Positions 1 to 11,504 of a DNA stretch of 64,000 bases are shown piece by piece (the stretch's first letter is position 1; each line of letters starts with the position of its first letter). The notes beneath the pieces were generated by a model. It searched no databases and was not told the origin of the DNA. It saw only the letters and a program-made list of their open reading frames with translations. A program made the translations under genes and the position numbers. The DNA comes from Centroberyx gerrardi (lineage: Eukaryota; Chordata; Actinopteri; Beryciformes; Berycidae), in assembly GCF_048128805.1 (NCBI RefSeq), contig NC_136017.1:18187307-18251306 (forward strand), in the 5' to 3' direction.

Positions 1-820
1 TTTGAATGACAAAAAGCCATTTCAAAGCATACATAAAAGCTACCATGAACCATGACCTATTGGACACATTCCCAGGAGAGCGTCAATCATGTGCAAGATA
101 CTGTATTTATCCAACAGAGAGGTTTTGTTTTGTTTTGTTTTGTTTTCAAAACCGTAATACCCACAGCAACCAAACTTGGCAGATAGGTTTAAAATCTCAG
201 CTGCTACTCAGGCAACAAAAATTACACCAATCAGCCAGATGGTGGCACTATAGCAACCACATTATGTTTTGGCCAATAATGTCTGAACCATTTGACTTAG
301 ACTCAAAATAATTTTTTCCATAGATTCCTTGGATCCAGCCAAATCAGGTGCACATAGTGTAGTCAATTTCGTTCATATTGGATTTTCCGCCATTTTGTGT
401 TTTAGTGAAAACATTAAACCATTTTGACTTTTTGCATCCAAAATGTGTACATAACTCATCGACTTTGTCCAATCTTCACCAAACTTATGTTAGTGTTCAC
501 CAACTGCGTGTGCAAAAGTACTTTAAAATTGTCCAATAGGGGGTGCAAAAATGTTAAAAATGTATTTCTCACAACTGGTTGTACCAAATCTCATGAAATT
601 TGATACACATAGTGAGTGGACAGGTAATAATCAAAATCCAAAATTTGATCAAAATTATTTCCGGTGGGCGTGGCCTAACCTTTTAGCTTATATATTGGCT
701 TATGATTGGACGATTGCTACAAAATTTGCTGAGCTGCTCAGTAATCCTATTTGGAACATTCCTACAAAGTTTCATCCCAATCGGTGAAAGTAAGGCCGAA
801 TGGCAACGATAAGAACTAAA
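1..820. repeat. Old interspersed fish repeat, unclassified
   Basis: No gene is seen. The stretch reads like decayed repeat sequence, with phrases such as 'agatggtggc' and 'aaatttgatac' that resemble the repeat block at 55850-57070. It includes a short (TTTTG)n tract near 123-147. Open frames here have no protein-like composition. Family assignment would need a repeat library. Confidence 0.45.
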
Positions 821-1369
821 TCTCTCATAGACTTCCATTGTATTTATAACTCCGCCATGGAAAACAGTAGGAACTCCATTAAATTTTCTAAATACTCATT
901 ATGGCATACTAATCAACTGTACAATATTTCATAATGAAAGCTTTCATCGTTTATGAATTACATAACACATTGATGTCAAGGAGCCTCATTCACTACCATT
1001 GTATTTTTAACTCAAAGCACTGTTTATAATCTCCATTGCACAAATGCTCAGTGTGGCATGTACATAATAATTGGCAGTACATAATATATATTCATGAGTA
1101 TTTACTGCAAATTATTTATATGTAATTAGCAACAATTGAAATAGTTACTAATGATTTACTGATATATGTTAATTATTAAGAAATCATTTTTAAATGACAT
1201 AGGCATTACATAAAAGGTAGCAAAAAAGTTACCATGATAATATGTGACAAATTAGATTGCCATAGTAAGGTAACTACAGACCAATTTCAAATTTGATGTT
1301 TCTCAGTAAAATAGTTAGTCCACATGTAACTGGTTGAGATTTTCAACACAAACAACATATTTGAAAAGG

Positions 1370-2380
1370 TCCAATCTTTAGCCTTTATACGCTCCCACTT
1401 GGGGCCATTATTCCCAGCATCAATTTCCACTGCTATGCGGATACGCAGCTGTATATCTTAGTCATGCCAGATGATCTGCGTTCTTCGAATGCCTTTAGTA
1501 ACTGTATTTCTTAGATCTGAGAATTTTCTTCTGTTAAACAAAGATAGGACTGCAATTCTGGTAATTGGGCCCGTTGCCATGAGAGAACATGATAACACAA
1601 ATTAAGTCACTGACAGAGAACATTAAATCCCATGCTAAGAACGGGGGCTATCTTTGATGGTGATAAGCTTTGATGTACATATCAGAAATATAACTAAAAC
1701 TGCCTTTTATCACCTGAAAAATATTACTAAGGTCATACCTTTTCTCACCCATAATGATACAGAGAAATTAATGCACACTTCTACCACCAGCAGGCTTTAC
1801 TACTGTAAAGCACTTATTACTAGAACCAGGAAGAAAGCACACATTACTCCTGTTTTAAAGTTCCTACACTGGTTACCAGTTAATTTTAGAATTGATTTTA
1901 ACATTCTTTTATTGGACTTTAAATCTATTTACGGACTTGCCCCAAATTACATTAAGGATCTGCTCACTAAATATGTCCCTGGCAAAACCCTCAGATCGAT
2001 CAGTTCCTCTCTTTTAGTTTTATCTTTATGCAAGACAGAGACTTAGGGGGAGGCTGCTTTTTGTCTCCCTCTGGAGCTGAGGGAAGCTCAAACAGTACTT
2101 ACTGGCATTTTCAACTGCTCAATGATGGAAGACGGTGCTATGAGCAAGTGTCAAAGGCTAAAAAGCCACAATCTCAAGCTCTCAAGGAGGGGCTGTGACA
2201 GAGACTTGTGTAGGAGGAGACAAGTTCTATCAGTGTTGTTGCAATTCCTACTGGTCACTGATAAGAGGACAGAGATTACTTATTACCCCTTAAAGTACCT
2301 CCATGTTCTTACCAATTACTTTTTCAAGATGCAACACTCACTCTTCTCTTGTGGTAATCAATTTGAGTTATGATATGATT
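1370..2380 (+). mobile_element. 5'-truncated L2/CR1-type LINE reverse transcriptase remnant
   Basis: A decayed LINE ORF2 end. Around 1423-1460 the translation reads INFHCYADTQLYI, a form of the reverse transcriptase active-site motif YADDTQLY with one Asp codon lost. Downstream, 1654-2043 encodes a typical L2-like C-terminal region with HITPVLKFLHWLPV, LAPNYIKDLL and a PGKTLRS segment. The 5' half is missing and the frame between the motif and the C-terminal part is broken, so this is a dead copy. Clade placement (L2 rather than another CR1/Jockey-group lineage) rests on recalled family motifs. Confidence 0.8.
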
Positions 2381-2472
2381 TGTAAAACGGTTATTTTGCA
2401 CTCAAGGGACAAGTAGGCATCAGAAACGTTTGAATTCAAATGACTTTATTTATCCACCTAATACAGTTTGAA

Positions 2473-3924
2473 CTAACAGGATTCCATGATGCGCCTCATG
2501 GAGCTGAACCTCATGTTGTCCATTCCCATCTCTCTGAGGTTCCTGTACTCTCCTGGCCTCAGGTACATCATTCTGCCTCTGTAGCTGGGCTGCTCGTACA
2601 TCAACCAGTGGCCGTCCATCACGTTGCAAGACTGGCAGTCAGACATGCGGAAACGATCCATCATGTTGTCGCAGTCGTCCATCAGCTCGTGCATCTGGCC
2701 TCCAAAGTTTTCCTTCTCATAGATCCTCATTCTGAATTGTCCCCTGTGCTGTTGATTAAGAAACACCATGAAAATGACGATGAACCTTTTGAACAGATTC
2801 ACCCTTTTTTACCACATTAATTAGGTCTATATGTCATTGCCATGAATGCACCGTGGGACTTGACACAATCTTAACTTGTTTTTATGAGACTGGTGATCTA
2901 AAAAATGGCACAAGACCTCCATTAAATGCCTCTGCTCTAGGCAAGATTTGTAGGTAAAAATCCAGCCGTCTTATCAGCCTGAGTGAGTGAGTCTGCAACA
3001 GAGAAGAGCATCCCATCCCCACTAATTGAGATACTGCAGATTCACCCTCTTTGCCCAAATTAAATTCTTGTGTTGGCTATGTTCACTTCTCCGGGCACAG
3101 AAATGAATCAAAACAAAAAAGAGCAAACTACAAACTGTCTCCTAAGCAGAAGAGAGCAAGGGCTCTGTCCAGAGAAAGCTGGACTCACCAACATTAGAAC
3201 TTTTTCCTCTCTTGTGCCTTTGGTATCCTTCGGGATAAAGCATCACAGACTGGCCGAGGCTGGTGTGCCATTTACTGACGTCACTTTACAGAATTTCTGG
3301 GTAGTGAAGTTCTAATTTTTATTACAGTTATCTCTCACTGCCATTTGGAGATGCCAACATGCAGATTTAGTACAGCTTTAAGGCTGAGAGCAGTGAAACT
3401 GAAACTCCACCTACCATGGGGATCATACGGCAGGATCGGATGCAGTCGCTCATGCTCATTCCCATCAGGCGCTGGTTGTCTGGATACTCTCCCCTCCTCG
3501 CCAGCATCTGATGGCCCATGAAGTTTGGCCTCTCATAGACCATGAAGCAGCCGCTCTCCACCCTGCAGGAGTTACACCTGCTCAGGTAGGAGGTCAGTTC
3601 AGGACAGTCACTGCTGGTCTCATAGGAACGACCCTGGAAGTTCCTGTCCTCGTAGAAGATGATCTGCAAAGAACAACAACAAGTGTGCCTGGTCAATTAA
3701 ATATCTTATCAGAAATCAGATGACAGACTCTTGCATTCTTATATATGTAAACTCATGACCTCCATACTTTTATTGGTAACATTATGTTGTCTGTGATAAC
3801 TTTAGTCTGTATGAAGTCCACTTTAGAGGATAGTGAGTTTTAAGTTTTATAGTACTGAATGTTGTCATGCCTTTGATGTTAATAGGAATATGATAAAAAT
3901 TTTACTTACCCTGCCCATGGTCAT
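2473..3924 (-). CDS. Gamma-M crystallin A (3 exons, 179 aa)
   Basis: Lens structural protein with two domains of two Greek-key motifs each. Coding exons: 3910-3924 (MTMGR), 3415-3663 (83 codons, begins [15 protein letters not shown]) and 2473-2748 (91 codons plus stop, ends RRIMESC); all junctions are GT-AG and in phase 0. A TATA box lies at 3977-3984 and AATAAA at 2445-2450. By my count Met is 25 of 179 residues. Of the four canonical gamma-crystallin tryptophans only the one in GHWLMYEQ remains. The MTMG start and exon sequences make D its closest relative in the window; 189 bp of exon 3 are identical to D. It is divergent from B, with 785 bp between start codons. An in-frame second ATG (MGR) lies two codons downstream, so either start is possible. 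Confidence 0.94.
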
Positions 3925-3976
3925 GATGTTTGTGAGCTAATCTCAGATGCAGTGTTTCGACATCGACCCTTTTCCC

Positions 3977-4039
3977 TTTTTATACATTGCACAGCCACAG
4001 TATCCCCACATGTATTGTGCTGAAACCTTTGAGTCATCA
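3977..4039 (-). promoter_or_regulatory. Core promoter of crystallin A
   Basis: The minus strand carries TATAAAAA at 3977-3984, about 55 bp before the start codon, and TGATGACTCA at 4030-4039, about 46 bp upstream of the TATA box. TGACTCA is the core of Maf-responsive (T-MARE) and AP-1 sites; Maf factors are established lens crystallin activators. Maf use is inferred. Confidence 0.6.
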
Positions 4040-4584
4040 TTCTATATTGTGGCACAGTGCAGAACCATAGGATGGCAGACTTTACTGTATGTCACAATTT
4101 CTTATTATTCTTTATTGTTTCTTGTTATTGTGGATGGAATATGGGTTTTATGTTTTCCTTCCAGCTAGTTCAATTCACACCAATCCTATGTAATTCATAT
4201 CTCTTCTGTAAAAATCTATGTGGTATACTGAGACAGCATTATCAAATAGGGTTGGTGATCACAGTTTTGCAAAGACGTGAGCTGAACTTGATGATAACAC
4301 TAAATGCATTCAACAAATTGCAAGATATACAGTGGATTTCACAAAACAACAATGCTTAGGTCTTATATCATTTGAATGGTAAAAATGCCATTTCTAGCAT
4401 GACATTGAAAGTGATTTGAGGAAAATATGATTGCTTCTGGTATGACCTGGGAGGGGGTGGGGGCGTAGGGGGAGTGTAGGGACGATGTCCTCTGGTATGA
4501 CCTCCCTAAACCGCAATCAACATACAATAATAACTATTGAGGTCTGATGTGAAAAAAAATGAATGCAGGCCCACGTGGGCCTTG

Positions 4585-4649
4585 TGATGACTCATGATGT
4601 TCACACAAAAGTATGCAAGGTGGTCTGTGGCTGATAGTCAATATAAAAA
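4585..4649 (+). promoter_or_regulatory. Core promoter of crystallin B
   Basis: TATAAAAA lies at 4642-4649, about 60 bp before the start codon. TGATGACTCA lies at 4585-4594, the same 10-mer and nearly the same TATA spacing (47 bp) as in gene A's promoter. The 785-bp A-B spacer therefore holds two oppositely facing core promoters. Factor identity is inferred from the motif. Confidence 0.6.
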
Positions 4650-4709
4650 TAGCACTGGGTTGGCATCGAACATGCCACTTGGTCATCTGCAGCAACCTAA
4701 TCCGTCATC

Positions 4710-5826
4710 ATGGGCAGGGTAATATTTATCATATTTTTGTAAAGTACTCACTTAGAATCTGACTTCGGTTAGAAAAGTGAATGTTTAAAAGTCCAATTTA
4801 CTTAGTGCTTCAATTTTATTCAATGCTTCACTTGCAAATTACATGATCCTTAGTGACAGCATTTATCAGTTATGTACAGAAGCTGTAATAAATTCATCAG
4901 TAGGTTAGAGATAAGATCAAAATTGCCATTGCAAATTGTTGTTTATCTGTTTTGCAAGGGCAGAGCATGTTAACTATGCAGTCTGTTCCAGAGTAATGGA
5001 GTAACAGCTTATCCAGCCAAAATATATACTGTCCTAGAATTATATACTTGCAACTATACTATACTATACTATGCTTTGCCACTTGCAAAGTGGATTCACT
5101 ATTGCCAGGCTTGGAGAGGATAGTATACACTGTACGTGTTTTTTTGTTGCAGATCATTTTTTACGAGGAGAGGAACTTCCAGGGTCGTTCCTATGACTGC
5201 AGCAGCGACTGCTCCGATATCAACATGCACCTGAACCGCTGCAACTCCTGCAGGGTGGAGAACGGCTGTTTCGTGGTGTACGACCACCCCAACTTCATGG
5301 GTAATCAAGCCTTCCTGAGGAGAGGGGAGTACTCTGATTTTCAGCGTATGGGAGGCATGATGGGCATGATGGGCATGGCGATGATGGATACCATTCGCTC
5401 CTGTCGCATGATCCCTATGGTAAGACATTTGACATGCTGTATTAGGTTTGCTACTGGGGTTTTTCATTGTCGTGCATGAATTGTGTACAATTTGGAATGA
5501 CAAACTTGTTGTCCTCATGACACCTTGGCCTGGTCTTCCTCCAACAGCACAGGGGACAGTTCCGGATGAGGGTCTATGAAAGAGAGAACTTTGGAGGCCA
5601 AATGCACGAGCTGATGGATGACTGTGAGTCTCTCCAGGATCGCTATCGTATGTCTGACTGCCAGTCTTGCAACGTGATGGACGGCCACTGGTTGATGTTC
5701 GAGCAGTCCAACTACCGAGGCAGGATGATGTACCTGAGGCCAGGAGAGTACAGGAGCATGAGAGAGATGGGAATGACCAACATCATGAGAATTAGCTCCA
5801 TCAGACGTATCATGGATATGTGCTGA
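4710..5826 (+). CDS. Gamma-M crystallin B, methionine-rich insert (184 aa)
   Basis: Coding exons: 4710-4718 (MGR), 5153-5419 (89 codons) and 5548-5826 (92 codons plus stop). Junctions are GT-AG; intron 2 is only 128 bp. AATAAA lies at 5871-5876. The N-terminal domain is 6-9 codons longer than in the other genes because the end of motif 2 contains [13 protein letters not shown] before [11 protein letters not shown]. Met is 27 of 184 by my count, the highest of the eight. Only the tryptophan in GHWLMFEQ is kept. The C-terminal domain starts [19 protein letters not shown] and ends IMDMC. The frame is open throughout and the gene looks functional; the insert lies in the region linking the last strands of the N-terminal domain. 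Confidence 0.94.
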
Positions 5827-5879
5827 AGTGTTATTTCTTGCTCAGGATGAGAAATCTTATGTCTGTCAGAAATAAAAAT

Positions 5880-7171
5880 CCTATTTTATCTCTTTTGCTG
5901 TGAATCTACAACTTGTCATCAAACAATATTGTTTGGGTGGAAGAACACTACAAGATTTCTTGGCAATTTTGTAAACTATTCAAACACATTTCTTTCCCAC
6001 TCCCAGTAAACTTTTAAAAAGTGTTTCAAGATGTGGGAACTTCTATGAGAACAACTGTCATTCATCCAGACTTTAAAGTTTCTCTTTGATAGCCTAATTG
6101 ATGCGAGCTATTTATCATAGTTGGCTGCCCCTCGAAGTTTTAGAAGATCATGGAACTGTCCTGCCTTGAGTTTCCAAGCAGCCAACTCATCACACCCCGA
6201 TCCTGAATGTTTGGCTGGGACAGCAATTTTTTGCCTTGCTCAATAAAGAAATACCCAAGACTTTGTGTATTTTTCCCACATTTATTTGTATTGTTTTTGG
6301 TCCTCAGTTACTGGTTCTTGAGCCTTAGTGTTTGCAGTTCTAGAAATCTTTGTGATCCATTATTTGGATACTGGAACTTTTGTGCGCATGGGGAACAGTT
6401 ACTGTATTTATCTTTCAAAAGAATACAACAGTGCTGCATTTATGTCAGTTGCCTGCTACTTGCTAATCGACTGTAAGCTGCAGCACCATTGGTCAGACAG
6501 TGATATGTAGGATATGTAGGATATTAGAATGCTAGCATTTAACTGAACATTTCCTAAAGTTGTGTTACAAGAAGAGATACATGATGGCTGTTGAAGGCCA
6601 ATTTCCAAAGCTCTTTTCTTAAGAAAGCAAATGTGTGATAGCTATGTAGGTATGTGTGTCTTTGGACGGAGAGAAGAGCTGGTAGGTAGCTTGAGATGCC
6701 TTTCTCACTTATCGATAATGAAAAATATAGTGTTGCTCCCAAATTCCCAAAGTTTTTTTTGTTGTTTTGTAGGAGGTTGGATTAACAAAACAAAAAGAAA
6801 ATATTGTTGCAGTCCTGCATATTCGGGGTTTGAGGTTTCATCAAGCATTGGTCCATTTACGCTTGTTCTTGTCACCTTCGCGTCACAAACCCAAACCTCA
6901 ACCATTTACCTTTATCTTCCTCCATTTTAACTACCAGCTCTACTGCCTATTTTAGCCATTTATTGAATGTGAATATATATTCTTGCAAACTCTTCCTCTT
7001 TTAAAGGGGCTCTTTTGAAGCAATCTATGACCTCTGTCAACTTCTATCAGCAACCAGTTTGAATTGCAACAACATGACACAAAACTCGACATCCACCCCC
7101 TCCCCCACTGCCACTCCCCCTCCCCCATTTGAGCTATAGTGGCCTGTTATTGACACAAATATAGTCACATT

Positions 7172-7204
<33 letters not shown>

Positions 7205-8000
7205 CGGGTGGTGTTCTTCTTGAGAATGAGGCTTTTTAGCCTTTGTAGCTGAAATGTGTTGCGATGTCGCTCGCTCATACCACCGTCCTCCAATTTTGAG
7301 CAGTTGGGGGGTCATTGGGGAGTCATTGGTCATTGAGAAGTCAATGGTCATTGAGGAGTCATTGGTATTGAGCAACAACCCTATCAACCCCCTGCAGATA
7401 TTATGGTCATTTTGTGCCTGTAAGTAATGTTTATTAATTAAGACATTAGCTGAATCATATAAACTGTTTTCATTAAACATAAACACGTATTTCCAGCATC
7501 ACTTTCTGGCATGAGTGGTGGTGGACCTGTTTTTGGATGTTAACCTTGCAACATGTCGAATGTTCTGAGCCTCAGTGATTAAAAGAAGACAATGAAACAC
7601 ATCACAATACAAAGTATAGCGCATAATAATCCTGCATAGCGGGCCACAGTGGCAGCTCATTTTGCTGCATGTTGCTTGCTCAGTATTTTGCATTTTACTA
7701 TGCCAGCAGACTTTTCGCTAGATTATATATGAAAGAAAGGTAATAGGTTGGCATACACACAGTGCGGTCTTACTATTTTACTGAGAACACATTAAAAAAT
7801 CATGGGAAGAGTACATGAAAATGGTATCCTCTTTATTCTCTATTCTATATAACTGGTACTCAAACACCTGTATATTGCAAAAAGATGGTTCAATGGACAT
7901 TCAATGTGGGTAAAATGATGATTTATGGAACCATTGGATGGCATGTTGGCCAGCTGCTGCTTAGCAGTCAAAGGGTTTCTGGTTTGATCTCTGGTACTGA
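5880..8000. other. Intergenic B-C, no gene seen
   Basis: AT-rich sequence without a convincing coding region. It contains a (TG)n tract near 7173-7202 and a short imperfect tandem of 'gtcattg(g/a)g' units at about 7309-7372. No element ends were recognised. Confidence 0.5.
7173..7204. repeat. (TG)n microsatellite
   Basis: An uninterrupted TG dinucleotide run of about 15 units. It is likely length-variable. Confidence 0.9.
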
Positions 8001-8007
8001 TACTACC

Positions 8008-8480
8008 TAGCCTGATATTCAGACTGAATGGCCATTTCGTTCTCACTCCATTATTCAGTCTGACATTGCCTCCATGATAGCTGTTTTCTGTGTGGGGACG
8101 GGTTGATTTTCCCTGAACCAATCACTAGTGACTGACATTTCCGGCCGCTCTGACGTTAATTTCAGTTACACTGATGCTGAGCATATTTATTAACTTTACC
8201 AAGAATGTTGGTCGTTTTTGACAAAAATATCGTCTTTGCTAAGACAATATGTTGGTTAAGGAATTATTTAATTATTCTGCGAAACGCCAATGAAAAACCG
8301 TAAAAAAAAAACGGTTCAAACTTTAGTCCCGCCCACAAAGGCGCTGATTGGCCCGATCGTTTTTCCGATCGAGAAACTGCCTTTGAATAGAGCAACACCA
8401 GACTCTCTGAATCGCTTGACCAAATCTGAAGAGTGGGCGGGTCGCGATTCAGGAGTCTGGAACCAGACTGGATACTGCCC
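8008..8480. mobile_element. Probable non-autonomous DNA transposon (MITE-like)
   Basis: The left edge reads CCTGATATTCAGACTGAAT and the right edge, reverse-complemented, reads CTGGTTCCAGACTCCTGAAT, so the ends are imperfect inverted repeats. The inside has GC-rich phrases (CCCGCCCAC, GAGTGGGCGGG) unlike its AT-rich surroundings. No transposase is present. Family unknown. Confidence 0.45.
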
Positions 8481-8870
8481 TATGCCATTGAAATGTCACA
8501 ATCATACAGGGAGAAAGAAGAGGAGAGAGACCAATTTGTCCTGTCACAGTAACCTCAATAGACCAAAATGCAGTGGAAAAGCTCTTGCTGTCTTGTCTTT
8601 GCTCTCTCCACCTACACATACTGAATGCAATGAGCTCACACCATTCTTTGGGGGTTCTCAAAAGGCGTTCTGGGAAATGTAGGATATCTCTAACTGAAGT
8701 AGAAGTAGACGAGGCAGGTTGAGGGAAAGCAAGAACAACAATAAAGTAACTTCCAACACTTCATCACAAAATGGATTGAATTGAACATCACAGATTGATG
8801 ACAGAGTAAGAGTAACTGAGGGTGGAATTTTCTACAGTAGAGAACCCATATTTGGTAGTGTAGGTAGGTG
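8480..8870. repeat. Interspersed repeat, copy 1 (second copy at 16470-16930)
   Basis: This block matches 16470-16930 over several segments, for example 'taactgaagtagaagtagac' and 'acacttcatcacaaaatg', in the same order and orientation. It may be a transposed element or part of a segmental duplication; the second copy lies inside intron 2 of crystallin D. Confidence 0.6.
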
Positions 8871-8871
8871 T

Positions 8872-9150
8872 ATGCATGTTATGCCTGCAGTGCAATACAC
8901 TGCAATCTCTGGACTGACTGGAAAAATCTTGATGGGACCTTTAGTGCAAAACATTAGGGTTGCAGATGAGCAAGGAACCCCCAGCTGCACCAGAGGAGCT
9001 GCTGAGTCGCCACCAGCAGAAGACTGTAGTTGCACTGGTCAGCTCCCAGTGTGAATGTGTGGAACTGTGTGAATGTGAAACAGAGCGTTGCTGGAAAAGG
9101 GAATTGAGGTCAAACAACTTTCCCTGGATAAATAAAGTTTTAAGGGATAC
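8872..9150 (+). mobile_element. SINE-like element (5' truncated)
   Basis: The sequence runs from 'ctctggactgactgg' to a 3' end 'ccctggataaataaagtttt', a tail style common in fish SINEs. The phrase 'gactgactgg' recurs in the tRNA-headed SINE at 62652. No clear pol III A and B boxes remain. Classification is by resemblance only. Confidence 0.45.
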
Positions 9151-10185
9151 AGATTATTAAAACTTTTGCTGGAAGGACAGAAGGTGCATTGTTTGATCCC
9201 ATGGTTGGGGAGTAACTGATTACATAAACCAGGATTACAGAAATTACTGATGATTTCACATTTATTGTGCAAAAATACCCCACAGTAAGTAGATAATATG
9301 TAATTCTGAAAGATTTTTCGGGTTCACCAAGGGAAAAAGACATTTCTCAGGGACATTATGGACACATTCAGCATTTGCAAAAGTTAATAATGGATGTGAT
9401 GATAAGTACATTATTCAAATTAAAATCTTTAAATTGTAATAAAATGCCAATGGAACATAATTTACTTAACATATTTTGTAGGAATGGTAATCCAAAAATA
9501 CTTTAAAGTAAGAAGATTACATTAATGAATTTGGGTAATCCATTGGATTATACTGCATAAAATATATGCAAATCTTCATTACTTTATGTACAACATTGGA
9601 AAATCATTGCAAAAGTATATGAAAACTGTCTGACCTTTGCACAGGAAAGTTAAAAAAAGAAATCGGTTTCTGCAGGCAAAGCGGACATCATCAATAAATA
9701 ATGTAGATGAATTCCCACATAAGACTGCATCTTTATTTGTTCATGCACAACACTGCAAAATTCTTGCAGAATTCAATTTAAAAAAGCTGTTCCACTCTTG
9801 TTCTGTAAAGATAAACAATAAACTGGTTTGTGCAGACATGCATAACACCATCAATACTGATCTTCATGTAGACAACTATAGGTCAAAGATTTTTTTGCAT
9901 TTACAGTAATTGCATATTGCCACTGTCTTACTGTCTTCCTCTTTTACAATGTTCTACAAACATAGTGGCCAATTAAATGTTGACTATAATGACACAAATG
10001 TAAAAAGAATTTTACAGCAACTTAATTTCCTGGGTAATTTAAGTATTTGAGTGACACATACCAATTCATGGAGCTTGCTTCTTACTGCAAAATCCGTACC
10101 CCTACTATTTAATTTAAACTCGATGATTGCAGTCTGCATGGCTTTGATGCATACTGTAGTACAGTAGGGACCTCTGTGTTGTTGA

Positions 10186-10249
10186 GCTGACTCAGTTATT
10201 TAATTCAATCGAGGGGCAGATTGTTTTGATGTCACATCATGCATAAAAG
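10186..10249 (+). promoter_or_regulatory. Core promoter of crystallin C
   Basis: GCTGACTCAG at 10186-10195 is a near-complete T-MARE core. It lies 46 bp upstream of a TATA-like CATAAAAG at 10242-10249, which is itself about 45 bp before the start codon. The spacing matches genes A and B. Confidence 0.6.
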
Positions 10250-10294
10250 GCAGCCGGCCAGTGAGAAGAACAACAGAAATCAAATACCGTGGCC

Positions 10295-11504
10295 ATGAAC
10301 GGAAAGGTAATGAAGGGAACAGATCATGATCTCTGCACCAGCCAATTTAGGAGATAGAAACTTTATTGCAAATAGAAGCAGCTTGCCAAGCTGTCAATGA
10401 TATTTGCAATTTCAATTTTGCAATCCTCAGTCTTAGTTATTGTGTTGGCCCAAATACTATGTACCACATAATAATTGCTGCCATTCAATGCAGGAATTAG
10501 TATTACTGTGATCGGCCTTATGACCATCACAGTACTGACTTGAAGATTTACCTCAGGAGCTTTTGTGCAATCTGTTTCATTCTCTCTAGATCATTTTCTA
10601 TGAGGACAGAAACTTCCAGGGTCGCTCGTATGAGTGCAACAGCGACTGCTCTGAGATCTCCTCTCACCTGAGCCGATGCAACTCCTGCAAGGTGGAGAGC
10701 GGGACATTCATGGTCTATGACCAGCCCAACTACACGGGACAGCAATACCTCCTGAGGAGGGGAGAGTACCCAGAGTATCAGCGCATGATGGGCTTCAGCG
10801 ACTGCATTAGGTCCTGCCGCATGATCCCTGTGGTAAATATGTGTGCATGTTATTATCAGCCAAAGACAGACAAGTATGCCTGTTAGGTGCACTTGATAAT
10901 CCATGCGTTAAAGAGTAACTGAACCCCAAACCCAAATCTGACATCACCTGGCACCAAGGACCAGCCAATAACAGATGGCCAGTTCACCATCTGCTATTGG
11001 CTACCCTACTTTTCACCAGTAGGTGTCAGGCTTCACCACAGATTTGGGTGAGGTTTAGTTACGCTTTAAATTATGCAATTATATTATATTTAGCTGCTTA
11101 TTGCCACAGATGCAGTACATAAACTGTTTTTATATCACAGCAGCTAGCTATAATTTTAACCTGCAAGCAGACTCTTTTGTTGTATTCATCTATATAGTGC
11201 ATTTGCAATATCCCATTTGCTCTTACAGCACAGAGGACCTTTTAGGATGAGGATCTACGAAAGGGAGAACTTTGGCGGCCAGATGCATGAACTGATGGAC
11301 GACTGCGACTCCATCCAGGATCGCTATCGTATGTCCGAGATCCAGTCCTGCAACGTGATGGACGGGCACTGGCTGATGTTTGAGCAGCCCCACTACCGAG
11401 GCAGGATGATGTATCTTAGGCCAGGAGAGTACAGGAACCTCAGAGAAATGGGCAATGAGGACATGAGGTTCAGTTCTATCAGACGCATCACAGACTCTTA
11501 TTAA
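10295..11504 (+). CDS. Gamma-M crystallin C (3 exons, 176 aa)
   Basis: Coding exons: 10295-10306 (MNGK), 10590-10832 (81 codons, ends RSCRMIPV) and 11229-11504 (91 codons plus stop, ends RRITDSY). Junctions are GT-AG and phase 0. The N-terminal domain reads [20 protein letters not shown] with the tyrosine-corner segment [10 protein letters not shown]; the C-terminal domain begins [19 protein letters not shown]. One canonical tryptophan remains (GHWLMFEQ). Met is 15 of 176, lower than in A, B and D. The start MNGK, instead of MGK or MTMG, is unusual in this cluster. An ATTAAA at 11591-11596 may be the poly(A) signal. Intron 2 holds a palindromic MITE at 10912-11069. Confidence 0.94.
10912..11069. 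mobile_element. Palindromic MITE, copy 1 (inside crystallin C intron 2)
   Basis: The left end AGAGTAACTGAACCCCAAAC and the right end (reverse-complemented AGCGTAACTAAACCTCACCC) are inverted repeats, and the inner arms are palindromic too ('accagccaataacagatgg' against 'ccatctgctattggct'). TTAA flanks both ends, which fits a TTAA target-site duplication as in piggyBac-type elements. A longer relative is at 48459-48686. No transposase. Confidence 0.7.

Noticed and set aside
5099-5518. Long open frame antisense to crystallin B exon 2 (and similar ones opposite every crystallin exon, such as 2440-2820, 16928-17251 and 27502-27852)
   Set aside because: They are His/Val-rich shadows created by the codon use of the sense exons. 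They cross splice sites and have no independent features.
7037-7486. 149-residue minus-strand frame
   Set aside because: It runs through a (TG)n microsatellite (HTHTHT) and has no recognisable protein content.
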